DNA of 64,000 nt from positions 5,181,542 through 5,245,541 of the forward strand of contig NC_049981.1 in the NCBI RefSeq assembly GCF_000003815.2, given 5' to 3'. How positions within the stretch are numbered: position 1 is the first letter of the stretch; the number at the start of each line of letters is the position of its first letter. The stretch comes from Branchiostoma floridae. Taxonomy: Eukaryota > Chordata > Leptocardii > Amphioxiformes > Branchiostomatidae. The position numbers and the translations under genes are program-made. Positions 33,991 through 47,600 of the stretch are shown here, piece by piece. The notes below the pieces were generated by a model, which was given only the letters and a program-made list of their open reading frames with translations, was not told the origin of the DNA and made no database searches.

Positions 33991-34946
33991 TAATGTCCAT
34001 GTAAAAACATATAACCTGATTACATTATGTGAATAGATTAGTTGTTACATGGACTTTGAACTGTATTTATCTGTATGTAACGTATCATGTACATATCATG
34101 TGCATTAATTAACTATACAGGACCTACCTAATTTTCAAGCATATGTAGTGTCTGACTCAGTATTTCAGGCATGTTTTGCGGTGGTTTGTACTTTTTTTAG
34201 TAGTAGTAGTACGCGATTTTAGCTTTTCGCCTGCCCTCCCCCTAGGATCAACTGCGGACTCCAAGCAGAGGCTCGTTCGGGGGCTACAAGTTAGTGGCAA
34301 TGATGTCTTATTTCAAAGAAACGCAGCCGTAAGAAATCGAATTTGACTTTATTTAGATCCACAATTAGCACTGAAAACTCTGCTTACAGAATAATGATGG
34401 ATTCTCCTGTATTATAGAATAATACAGAGGCACTAAATAGTAGTAGTAGTAGGCATCCTTCACAAAATACACAATAAGAAAATACGCAACAAAAACATTT
34501 AGCATGACCGTGTATCTGCTTGCAGATAAGTATGGACAAGGAGGCCTTAAGTTACGATACCAATGCAATAAACCTTCATACATACCTTCAACAGACAGGT
34601 GAAGAGCTAGATATATTTTACAGAAACGGGTCGGCTGAGTCGAGTAGAGGAAAATTTCGTACAGATCGACAAGATTGGCAATAATACACTGTACAGGTGT
34701 CAACATATATATATATATATCCCATAGACGTGGGAATGTGGACACCTGTCTGAACTCTGTAACGATTAACCCAAGACATATCTTTTTAACAAGTCGTACT
34801 ACAGGTAGCAAACAGCTTTGTGTAAACTTTAATCATTATAGATTACCGAAACTTGCCGATTCCATTTAAACAAAATTCCGCACATCACATTCACACTAAT
34901 ACATAGACAGAGACATGAGCACACTCGACTTGTTAGATATAGATGG

Positions 34947-34952
34947 TTTATT
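34947..34952 (-). terminator. Possible polyadenylation signal of the lectin gene
   Basis: AATAAA in minus sense about 470 bp after the stop. Another AATAAA-like site occurs near 34349, so the true end is not decided. Confidence 0.35.
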
Positions 34953-35322
34953 ATACGAAATGCCATGTTTTAGATACATATACATAATATCAAATTTGCT
35001 GTCACCAAAAACAGGTCAAGTTATCAAGAATTTAACAAATCGCATTATGTAAAACAAGCAAGTACATATAGATATAATATTAGATTCAAGCTGTCCAAGT
35101 AAACAGTGATCCATATACGAGTCCTAAAGGGGTGTGCATGGCTTTGGGACTGGTGAGGTGAGGTGCATGCAATACTGTTTTAGTAAACTTATTTCAATTT
35201 TGTAGATATAAGGTTATGAAAACAACACAACTTCAAAGACAAGGCAAATCTGAAAATGTCTCAAGACATTTATGATGACTAGAGCAAAACACCAAACAAC
35301 AACACGTCCACGATGACTCAAT

Positions 35323-35406
35323 GGCTTTGGTTGTAAACGTCATGACTTTGGTTGTAAACGTCATGACTTTGGTTGTAAACGTCATGACTTTGACTGTAAA
35401 CGTCAT
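35323..35406. repeat. 21-bp tandem repeat, 4 copies, in the lectin gene 3' UTR
   Basis: The unit gactttggttgtaaacgtcat begins 13 bp beyond the stop codon. The last unit next to the stop is the most diverged. The unit length is a multiple of three, but the array lies after an in-frame stop. Confidence 0.85.
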
Positions 35407-35419
35407 CACTTTTGTCACA

Positions 35420-35581
35420 CTACTTCCCCTTAGGCTGCATGACGAGGACAGGTTGTTTGACCTGCATGACCTTGTAGGTCTGGATGGGGAGGCAGTCGTG
35501 GGGGGTCCCCTGGGTGGCCGCGCCTGCGTACCCGGGCTGGCACAGCTCACAGTGCGCGCCCATGGTGTTGTGCTGGCAGTC
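35420..35581 (-). CDS. Lectin gene exon 8: second half of laminin-EGF domain, C-terminus
   Basis: 162 bp including TAG. DCQHNTMGAHCELCQPGYAG completes the eight-Cys module; the tail reads VMQVKQPVLVMQPKGK, related to the longer V/Q/K/P tails of the paralogues but without their extra terminal exon. Confidence 0.93.
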   Translation of the reverse strand, partial: DCQHNTMGAHCELCQPGYAGAATQGTPHDCLPIQTYKVMQVKQPVLVMQPKGK

Positions 35582-38500
35582 CTGGAAAGTAGAAATCATA
35601 CAACCGTTAATCATTACCTCCATGAAATGTCATGGATGTTATATTTTCACTAGCGTTTGGTGAAGTGCACAAAGTTGTCCTAAGTTAAGTTAGGTGGCAG
35701 AAGTTGTCCAAAGTTGTCCGAAGTTGTCCGAAGTTATGACGTCATCCTAACCATTACGTCATCCTAACTTTGGGCAGTCACCATTACGTCATCCTAACTT
35801 TGGACAGTCAGCCGGGTGGTGTACGAAGTTGTACGAAGTTGTCCGAAGTTAAAACGTCATCCTAATCATGAAGTAATCCAAACTTTGTGTACAGCCAACC
35901 GGGCGGTGTAGGAATTCGTCGGAAGTTATGAACGTCATTAGATCAAGATCTACATAGTCTGTGTTTTTCGTGTGATATAACTAGCCGTCACCTAACAGTG
36001 GGACTGCGGAGGCGTAAATTCCTTATGTCTTATTGGAATAAGAATTTACTTTTTTAATATTTATATAAATATTTTATAGAAAAATGTATATATGTGCGTG
36101 TATGCTGTGTATTATATTTACATATATTTAAAGTTTTCGCTATGTATTAAGTAACTTTTGACAACTTCGTACACTTGTTGACCTTCACTGCCAACTGTCC
36201 GAAGATGACGTCACGTAACTTTGCACAACTTTGGACAACTTCGTGCACAGGCCACCCTACCCTGCCTACTGTACGAAGTTAGATGACGTCAAGTAACTTT
36301 GCACAACTACGGACAACTTTGTACACATGTCACCCTACCCCTCCTACTGTACGAAGTAAGATGAAGTCCCGTAACTTTGCACAACTTCGGACAACTTCGT
36401 ACACATGCCACCCTACCCTGCCTACTGTACGAAGTTGGATGACGTCAGGTAACTTTGCACAACTTTGGACAACCTCGTACACATGCCACCCTACCCTGCC
36501 TACTGTACGAAGTTAGATGACATCACGCAACTTTGCACAACTTTGGACAACTTCGTGCACATGCCACCCTACCCTGCCTACTGTACGAAGTTAGATGACG
36601 TCACGTAACTTTGCACAACTACGGACAACTTTGTACACATGTCACCCTACCCCTCCTACTGTACGAAGTAAGATGAAGTCACGTAACTTTGCACAACTTC
36701 GGACAACTTCGTACACATGCCACCCTACCCTGCCTACTGTACGAAGTTGGATGACGTCAGGTAACTTTGCACAACTTTGGACAACCTCGTACACATGCCA
36801 CCCTACCCTGCCTACTGTACGAAGTTAGATGACATCACGCAACTTTGCACAACTTCGGACAACTTCGTACACTTGCCACCCTACCCTGCCTACCGTACGA
36901 AGTTAGATGACGTCATCCAATAAATGATTTGACGTCATCTGCGACTCCCGATATAGCATCAAAGCCAGTAGGAAACGGTTGTAACTTCGTACAACTTCAT
37001 ACACCCTAACTTCGTGCACTCTTCATCAAGGACTGTAAAAGTTTTATTCAAGGACTGTAAAAAAATTTAGTTTGGAAAACGTAGAACAAATAACGATCAT
37101 TAATTTTCTTAAGTGTCATATAACCACCCTCTATAGATCTCTATATGTCAGCCATTTTAATTATAAGTGCTACTAAAGAAGCATTTGCACAAAGGTAGAA
37201 CAAGAATTCTTCAAAAGTGAAGCTTGCAGTTCTATCTGCAGGACCTAGGTGCGTATAACTGTATAACTACAGCGAATACCGGCGGCTATCGACTGTCAAG
37301 ATATTGTGTAACATATATGCTGGTAAACTTCTATGGAAACCTGATTTGTTCCCAGTACTCACCGCGCATGCGCCATCCATGGTGCACTGGTTAGAGTGGT
37401 TGTGGCAGAAGCACGTGATCTGTTGGGCTGAGGAAGAAAAAACAGAAAAAAGTTGATTAACAGAAGAAAAGAGCAAAAGAAGGCAAGTGAACAAGTCGTG
37501 ATACCCCCATTTACCTACCATTCGATTCACCTGTCTTCTGTTGGGGCCTTGGTCAAGGCCCACGTTATTACAACCCTACCTTCGCCCGGACAGAGGGCAA
37601 AGTGACAAGGACTTTGGTCTTGTTTGAAAGCCTCTCCAGACCCTGAGGCTCCTGGCAGACGTAGTTCTTCTACTTTGTATCTGTACAGGTGACTTATCGT
37701 TCATTCTGACAGTATCCCCGCACCTGTACATGTGCCTTACCTCAGTAGTAGGGTACGGTCCCAACTAGGGGTGGTTACCGGTACGGTGTACAGGTACAAA
37801 ACCGTGTTTTTTCTTGTTGGACCGGTCCAGAAAACACGGACCTAATGAAATTTGGTACATGTAGTCCCCATTTACTTACCAGGTGGCGCCTGACATATGT
37901 AATGCTTCTCCTCGCAGCACGACTTGTCGTTTCAGTAGTACCCCTGCACGGTTGCACCTGTACATGTAGTACCCTTTGTACTTACCAGGTGGCGCTTGAC
38001 AGATGTAATGCTTCTCCTCGCAGCACCACCTGCACCTGTACAGGTTAGTCATCTTGCACCTGTACATGTAGTACCCCTGTACTTACTAGGTGGCGCTGCA
38101 CCTGTACATGTAGTACCCCCTATTACTTACCAGGTGGCGCCTGGCAGATGCTACCCTCGCAGCACGACTTGTCGTTCCAGTAGTACCCCTGCACCTGTAC
38201 ATGTAGTACCCTTTGTACTTACCAGGTGGCGCCTGACAGATGTAGTGTTTCTCCTCGCAGCACGACTTGTCGTTCCAGTAGTACCCCTGCATCTGCACAC
38301 AGTCCTGGTCCCGATCCTCGTCATCAGGCTGGGACGTGTCCCAGTGGTTAAACTTGCCCAAGGCCGTGCCATCAGCGTACACGTACTGGCCTGAGGACAC
38401 ACAGAGGACGTCAAACTGCATTGAAGAATGAAGTCTGTGAATGATTCGTCACAAGATAAGAGAAATATAACGTAATAAATTTGAAATATGACGTACAAAA

Positions 38501-38589
38501 TATTACGTTTCCGATGTAGTCATAGTGATTTATATGGCACAGATTACCTACATGTGTGTGAGAGAGGAGAGAGTATGTGTATGTGTGTG

Positions 38590-38665
<76 letters not shown>

Positions 38666-41600
38666 GGGGGAGAGAGAGTGCGTGTATGCGTGTATGGTGT
38701 CTGTGTATGTGTGTGTATCTGTCTGTATGTCTGTCTGCGATTTACCCAGAAGCTATAAGTTAACTGTGAAAATGATTGATATGTGAGTAAGATTTTGGCA
38801 AGTCGGTTACCATTTTATTGTCTAATTTATCAGAATTCAGAAAAGGCACACCTTCTATGGCCCTGTCGTCCAGCCCTATCCAGTGCGGGTTGTGCGGGTT
38901 GAAGGACTGCAGGAAGCCGTACACGAAGCCGTGGGAAACCTCGTCTGTGGAGACAGGGAAACATAAACATCGTCACACACGGAGGAATGCTCCTCTGAGT
39001 GGGGACAACAGTAGAGAACTGGGTGGTGAAAAATTAGCCAAAAGACGTAAATACAGCACATTTTTTCTGTTATCACGTGACTGATTAAGTTCCCATGTGT
39101 ATCATCATCATCATCATCCGGGCGTGCTGGTTGCACGGATGGACATGACTCTCTTCCTCCATCCTTCCCTATCCTCCATAGCCTTGGGCAGTTCTTCAGC
39201 TGAGCAGCCAGAATCATCACAAATTTGATGTACATATGTTTTGCGTGGTCTACCTCTGCTTGCATTACCATGTTTGTGTATCATGGCACATAAAAATCAG
39301 AAAAAAATGTGCAAGTCTTAGAGCATTATGATATGATATAAAGTGAGACAGAAATCATGGTACAGAAAAATCAGAGAAAAAGTATGCAAGAGCATATATA
39401 AAATGATAAAACTAGGGGTGGATACAAAGCCGTTTTTCCATTAGACCTATCCGAAAAAAACGTACCTACAAAAAATCGGTGGACCAGATTTTGGACACAG
39501 GATTTCGGCAAGCAAGTATAATAAATTTTTAGTTGACTTAATTAATTTCTATAGTCGAATGTAAAGGGTTTTAAGCCCAAGTGGTATTCGGATACTCCAA
39601 CAAACAGATTCTTTCGTAGCGAAATGTAGCATAGTTTTGAATATCGAACTGTACTTGAATTTTCTGTACTGGTACCCACCCCTACGTGTTACGTTATATA
39701 CCAAGAGATACTCAATAGCCAATGTTCAAACGAAGAAAAGAAAAATATGGCAGCTGCTTTGTTCTAAATCTATTCATAAGCTTATCGTTGAATAAAGAGT
39801 TTATTGAGCCATTTTGATCTTGTCTATTGAAAGATTTGACTTTGACCTTGGTGACCAAATTAAACTTGTAATACCGTTTTAGATTCAAACTTCAGCCTGA
39901 TTGGTTGATTACCTTTGAGGGCAGCCAATCCGGCGCCGTCCCGTGCGCATGCTCTCTCGGCGGCGGCGTATTTGACCACGTCGGTAGAGAAGCGGTAGCA
40001 CAGGTGGTCCTCGCCCATGACGTAACCGGTCTGGCAGGCCAGGTTGACCACTTGCTGCAGCATGACCACTTGTTTGGGGGACTGGACCATTACGGGTTGA
40101 CCTTTGACCGGGGCAGGAGCTGGAGGTGACTTCATCACGACCGGAGCTAGGGTTCAGAAGAAAAGTTGTTCTCTGATATATTTTGTTTGTCTGTTTGCTT
40201 AGACATTTATTTATTCATGAGAAGCTGGTTTAGGTCATGGGGGAGGTAAGGGTCAGACAAAATATAACAGAGATACAGATTATATTGAGTCCGAATAAAT
40301 CTATCAACCTATATCACTATGTACACATACATGGTACAAGATATAAAGTAGGGCGAAAAGGTCAGCGTTCATAGTTCGTGGACGTTCGTTTTTGGTCATT
40401 ATTTTTACTGCAAGGGTCATCTTTCGTGACCATCTTTATTCAATAGGACGACTACTGTAACTTCAATTAGTCGCAAGAATATTTATTATACAGATCCATC
40501 CAAAGCTTCTTGAGATATAGCATATAGTCGAAGAAGCTTAAACTGCGCATTATATGATAAGTGTTGTTGCAAACACGCAAACATAGGCAGACCTGAAAGT
40601 AAAACATTCCCTTTTCTTACTACCAATAAAAGAATAACACCGACTGATCCATCTACGATTTACTAAATACTGAGACTATGCTGATAAGGAAGAGAGAAAT
40701 TACCCGGATGATGTTTTTTCTGTACGGCGACCACTGCCTGGGGTTTCATCACGGCTTGGGCCAGTCCGACACCGTGCTTGGCGTAGTCTGGGAAGAAAAA
40801 CAATAAAAGATACAGGAACTGTATTGTATTGTTCGTCAGCACCAAAGTGTTCGAATTAGTCAAGTTCTGAAAATACACCAGGGCCTTTGTTGGTAAGGCG
40901 ATTAGTATTAAAATGGTAAAAGAAAAGAACATTTATGTTTTCTTCATCATCATCATGTGTCATCTCTATAAGGTGCAGAAAGTACAAATTTTAAACCTCA
41001 AGTAGATATAGCCAAGTGATCTAAGAATATAGAAGAAGATATTCCCTTTGCTTCGCCATGTAACGAAAAGTTGGTCGTGCAAAAGTGTGTTAGAGAGTTT
41101 TTTTTTAGTTGTCCCAAAAGACTAGTTATTTGCGCACTTTATTCAAGTACCTGAAGTTTAGCCTTCAACGTTTAGACTTCAACTTTTCAGTTCTTGTATT
41201 CCACCTGAAAGTTCAAGCTGATGATCTATCTATTGCCTAGGTTACACATAGCCGAATTTGGCTCCCGACTCTCTCCCGACTATGGTTTAGGAGTGATTCG
41301 GGAGCTAGTCGGCTGTAGTCGGCTGGCGTTCGGCTGAGTCGGATGGCGTTCGGCTGGCGTTCGGCTGNNNNNNNNNNNNNNNNNNNNNNNNNNNNNNNNN
41401 NNNNNNNNNNNNNNNNNNNNNNNNNNNNNNNNNNNNNNNNNNNNNNNNNNNNNNNNNNNNNNNNNNNAGCGCCCCGGGTGATGGTCCAAGCCATCCGAAT
41501 GTTTTGAAATGTCAAAACATTCGGCTCTGAACCGCAACTCTGGAATGGGTCGGTTGGTGGTCGGCTGGTGTTCGGCACGGTCGGCTAGTGTTCGGTTGGT

Positions 41601-44600
41601 GTTCGGGAGTAAGTCAGCAGTCAAATTAAATCTTAACCACGCCATAAACATTGCTGACTTACTCCCAGCTTGTTTCCAACTTACCAATGATTTACCCCAA
41701 GACCTTAGACAAATCTCTGCTATACTCATTGCCAAGCAAAAAGACTATTGCCAGAACGTAGACGAATCACTCCCGAACTTCACGCGACCGACATCCAGCT
41801 AAAAACAAAAAGACCCGATAAATGCCGCACTGGAGCTACATGTGATCTAAATTTGATCTCTTAGTGATGTTTACAAATAGAACAAAGGACATTCTTGATT
41901 AAAAACGAAAATGAGCACTCTTTTGAAAATCGCTGATTATGTCTATTTCAAGTCGAAAAAGGGTCGGCAATCGGTTGGGGATCAGTCGGGAGTGATTCGG
42001 CAGTCTGTGGCTAGAGGTCGGGATGGTTGGTGATAGGTTAGTTAGCATTTGGGACACAGTCGGGAGTAAGTCATTTACCGGTCGGGAGGTGTTCGGGACA
42101 TGTTCGGCGCTAAAAAATAGGCGTGGCCTAAACTGGTCAGACTACTCCCGAACTACTGCCGACTTGGGTCGGCTAAGAGTCGGCTAGTGTTCGGGAGCCA
42201 AAGTCGGCTATGTGTAACCTAGCAGAATATTGAGGCGCGGTTAATGCATGCACGGCGTTGGAAACCTTAGCTTTGACTTCACGGCCTTGTAGATTGAAAC
42301 ATACCCAACCAGACTTTTCTTTCAGCGCCAACAAGTGCACACAAGCACCTTAAGCGTCAGAGCGGTTTTAGGGTCAAAGGTCGGATAAATACAGACGGTG
42401 TACGTCAGACCTGACTGCGTCCTGAAGTGGACTCGACTCGCTAGATGACAAATAGGACGCAATCTGGAACCTAGGCTGTTTCAGTGCCCATACAAACCAG
42501 ATCTTAGTCCTAGGGCCAGTATGTTTACTAAGAGAGAATGTTGCCTTATACCCCCTTTCCACTAGGACGGGGCTCTCACCGCGCTCTCTCTGCGACCTAA
42601 AATTTGACAGATTCCTCAATGAATTCTATAGAAAAGAAACGAAACTTTTTATACTTTGTGTGTTTTATTGTCTTCTCAGTCACACTTTTACGTTTTGTAT
42701 GATATACCCAGTGTGAAAGTGAAGTTTACACACATCCTATTTAGGTCGCAGTGAGAGCGCAGCGCGATCGCCTTCTAGTGGAAAGGGGGCATTAGTTCCA
42801 ATATCAAGAAAAACATCTTACAAGGAGAATGTTGTCTAAGCCCCAATTTTGGAACTCGGACTGTTTACAGGGCCTACGCAGGCAAGCTCCTCGACTCCAG
42901 GGCCAACATGAACCGGCGGAAAGTAGAAACATTACCTTAGTATCCCATCCGCTTGACGAAAACCATTTGTTGTAGGGAGTACATGATATCCTTAAAACGA
43001 ATGAGAGTCAAAAGAAAAAGAAATACGCTACCGTTAAGGCCCCCTCTCACTTGACGTGCGGCACGCTTGCGGCATTGCTGCGTTCGTTCACTGCGGCACT
43101 GCTGTGTTAATTTCGCCGATTTTGTCTTGCACTCACACTGACGTGCGGCACTGTTGCGTTTCTAAACTAAATGAACATGTTATTGGCAATTGCAGCGTTG
43201 TCAATTTATGAAAAATCACTGTAAAATGATGAGAATGCCCAAAAATGAGATTTATAATGAAAAGATTTCCCTTATGATAATTAATTATATGATAATATGC
43301 TATAAATAACCTTGAACGACTTTTACTGTAAAGGAAATGACCCAAATGAACGGACACGAACCATATACCAGATTTGAATCGATGTGTACGTTTTGCACCA
43401 TGTAACGTTATGTGTAATTATGTATGTTAATATGTTACGTTTATTCACCAATTTTGCAAATTTTTAAAATGAAAATGCTTGATATTTCATACTTATTTTG
43501 TATGACGCGGAGTATTTTCATTGTCGGCGGATGGTTGCCAGCCTATTGATGTCTAAGTCTATCATATTTGTAAAAAGTGAGAAAAATATGGCCCATCGGT
43601 TTGAATGACTGCAATTTTGTATTTTATCGGCGGCAGGCTACCAGCAATGATTAGCTTGTAACGTTATAACGCAACTCAAACTCGTTATCATCCCAACATA
43701 AATAAATTATTTTTGAACGTTGTACGATAATCTTTTTCTGTACATCCGTAGGTTAATCGATAAACCAGTTACTTATTTTTTGTTTTCAAGTATAAAATAC
43801 TGACCTACTTCCAATTAAATAAATCAAAAGATGTATTTTTAAGTTAACTCTGAATACGGATACAAGGTAAGTTTTGTGGAATTCGCAGTGTTTTTACTGG
43901 ATCGAAAACCACTGTAAAGTTATTAGAAATGCATCTAAAATAGTTTTTCGGTGATAAAAGGATGTTTACTTTTGATTCTTGGTGTAAAATAGGCAAAATA
44001 TATCCTTGATACTGTTTGGGGCATGGTGGCGGCACTGTTGCGGCACCGTTGCGGCAGTGTTGCGGCATTGTTGCGGCAGTGTTGCGGCACTGTTGCGGCA
44101 TCTTGCCACTTGCGTTATTTTTAAACTTTTTAAAAAACGTCGCGCTTGCTTGCGGCACTTCTAGGGTTGCTTGCGGCACCTCTAGGTTTGCTTGCGGCAC
44201 CTCTAGGTTCCGTGGCGGTACATCTGCGTTTTCGAACGCAGCAATGCCGCAAGCGTGCCGCACGTCAAGTGAGAGGGGGCCTTAAGTAGGATGATTTCCT
44301 TTAAGAATATTTGAGCATCATTGACTTGACAGTACTTCGACTTCGTGTTTCGGCCAGCGTTGCGTTTTGCAAATCTGTTTTTATGCTTGGTTAACCTAGG
44401 CCAAGGATGTCTGGATTTTCTTTGGACATTTTCGTTACTTTGTGGAATTTTTCTGCCTTAAATGTGAAAGAAATTAAGGCTATTTTAAGGTGTTATAGGC
44501 CACGTGCCGAGGATGTTAATTGAAAAGCTACACCTGTACAGCTGTCGGAAAAGTACATGGTAAAACACAGAGTAGATAGGGGGATTCAAACTTTCAGTTC

Positions 44601-47600
44601 TTGCACCCTGGCCGTTTGGACCGGTATTTGCAACAAGATGCAGGTATGTGTTACAAGATTCTTGCAGACATAACCAATCCAAAGGGGTGGCTGTAGAATT
44701 GAACCCAATAGGAACATGAAAAAGTAAAGGCGCGCTCTCACTGCACTTGCGTCAAGCTTGCGTCACTGCGAGGTACGAAAGATACTCAACGAATTTCAGA
44801 AATAAAGAACGAATTTTCTTACTTTTTTACTCTTGTATTTTGTCGTCTTCTAAGTCATGCTTTCACGTAATCTAAATGATAAAATATCAAATAACAATAA
44901 CAAAACAATGACGCAGTGAACAAACTCCGCAGTGACGCAAGCTTGACGGAAGTGCGGTGAGAGTGCAACTTAAAAGACGTTGTCAAGAAATGAGGAGGGG
45001 GGGGGGGACACAAAAGTTGTCACCGGGAAATCAGGATCAAAGAATTCAAGCTCCTCGCATCTATTCTACATCAATCGACGGTGGTGTGCCTTCTGTCGGA
45101 AGGCCTTTAATGTTTTTGTTTCAATCATGTTTACATGTAAACAAACAGTGTAAAGTGATGTTGATATCGCGACAGGTGGTCGTGTTATATCAACAGAAGA
45201 AATCTATAGGGTAGGGACGCTCTTGANNNNNNNNNNNNNNNNNNNNNNNNNNNNNNNNNNNNNNNNNNNNNNNNNNNNNNNNNNNNNNNNNNNNNNNNNN
45301 NNNNNNNNNNNNNNNNNNNNNNNNNNTATAATTACGGCTGGATACCAGGCTACTCTTGATCTACGATATGATAATACATGTGATAAAGGACCAGATCCAC
45401 TGCTGACTAGTCAGCTGACTGGCCGGTCAACAACTAGATAATGAAAGTTTATTTCAAATTCTTCCCTGTAGGCTAATTGCAGGTAACATAAGAGATTCGA
45501 ACAGTGTAAAATAATATCACAAGAGTCTACTCTAGTTTTAAACTAGTAAAAGGTAACTCTAGATCCTGGGTTATTGGGTTCGACTCCTTTTTCGAAAATA
45601 GTGGAAGACAAAAGATACCACCTATTATCACGTATGTGTGTGTTTGTGATGTAAGAAGGAGAACTGTTTTTTTTTTGTCAGTGAAGGTGAGGAAGTTTGG
45701 GTGGAATTTGGTGGCCTCTTCAAACAGCTCTTTTCTTTCGTGATCGTAGAAAGAGCAGTTTGACATAAATTGTGTTTGTAACTCACCAAGTAACATTCCT
45801 TGTAGGATAATCAGGAAATAGTATCTTAACTAGTCAGCAACTCGATAGAGAACCAATAGGTACTAACTAATGGTCGTGAACGGTCAATCAACAGAACGAT
45901 AACCAATCATAATTCACGAAAAGATAGTTCTCAGCTAGTTAGCACATTAATTAAATCGTTCACGCGGAATAGAATTATTAACAATTCAATAACTTCATGC
46001 CATATCGTTGTACCTAACAAACCCGTTCATACACTGCGCTGCCACGTAGGTCTTCATTATCATTAACTAACTAATCAATAACTCCTTAACCAGTCAATAA
46101 CTTAGTAGCCCTACCCGTCCATTTACACTATGCTATCCCCAAACAATTAACTAGTCGTACAATTTATTCATCCACCATTAATTAACTCCTTGATTAATTA
46201 ACTTTTTATTAACTCAGTTGTCTTCATCCGACCCGTCCATTTACACTATGCTATCCCCTAACCATTAACTAGTCATACAAACGTTAACTATTCATTAACT
46301 ACTTGACCAATCAATAACTTACGTGCCAGACAGTTGTCTTCATCCGACCCGTCCATTTACACTATGCTATCCCCTAACCATTAACTAATCATACAGACGT
46401 TAACTATTCATTAACTACTTGACCAATCAATAACTTACGTGCCAGACAGTTGTCTTCATCCGACCCGTCGATACATTGCGCTATGCCGTCACACCTCTCC
46501 TCCTCCAGTATACAGCCCATACGGTTAGTGCAGGGTAAGGCGTGTGGGTACATGCACTGGATCACCAGCTGGTGGGCCTTCTTCCCTGTCGCTGGGACGG
46601 AAAACGGGTGTTTTGAGTTATCGAGTGGGCAGACAACTCGCCAAGGTATATAATAAGAAAATAACGTAGTAAGCTGTCGGCAACTTAGGCCACAGCAAGT
46701 AGACTTCATTTCAGAAAAAAAATTTTCCTCTTCGTCAGCTCGACCAAAACAAGCACGTTGTGTTGTAGCCTAATAATCACACTTGTAGAAGTGACACTAG
46801 GGAGGTAGCCTTGACTATAGTTGTAGAAGGGAAACTTGTTGGATAGTTGTAAAAGTGCAACCAATATGGCAGCCATGACTGTAGTTGCCAGCTTGGCAAG
46901 TGATCTATACCAGTCTACTACAATAGTGTCACTTTTACTACTAGTTCACTTCTTTAATACAGGAAAAAATGCCTTGTTAGTTGTGATGCCACGTTTTGTC
47001 ACTTCAAATCTTGTTATGACGTTTATGGTGCCTATTTTGAAAATTTAGTCATCTCATTTTTTTGCACTCTGCATAAAATGTCATCCATGGAATCGAAGAA
47101 AAAGAAAAGTAAAAAAAAAACAAAACAGGTTCTTTTGAGTAAACAATTGAGGTAAGGAAAATGATTATTTTTGGTTACTGGATGTGTTAATCATGACTAC
47201 CCTCTGTATGCAGCCAGGGACCAGTGAATAGCGAGTAGCTTACAATTGATATGGCTGAATCAAAAGGGTGTCAAATCAAGTATGTAACCGCAATATGAAA
47301 ATTGCTGCAGGTACGGCTGCAGCTACAGCTGTAAGATGTTGTAAGTAACCAATATGCATCGGGTAGAACGAGCACCCGCTTCGATAAGTGTGGCGCGTTC
47401 TTTAACGTGCTCGAGGTGTAGCTCTCCTCAAACACGGTACGTAGTACGTCCTATCCGAGGGACAGTCCTAACCGAGCTAGGTACTCATTTCCACCTGAAA
47501 GAAATGAGGTGTAACTCAGTGCCCTTCCCAAGGACACAGCATTTGGCGTCGGGCGTGGCGTAACTGGTAGAGCGTTCGGTTCGTAATCTATAGATCCTGA

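Larger units (their letters stand above)
33740..35419. other. Intergenic region between the cysteine-rich gene and the lectin gene
   Basis: Contains a MITE (33784-33990), a probable polyadenylation signal of the lectin gene and the 21-bp repeat beside its stop. The rest shows no gene. Confidence 0.5.

Noticed and set aside
36283-36828. Plus-strand frames with a 26-residue repeat (NFAQLRTT..CHPT)
   Set aside because: Produced by the 78-bp array because 78 is a multiple of three; no start context and no conserved domain.
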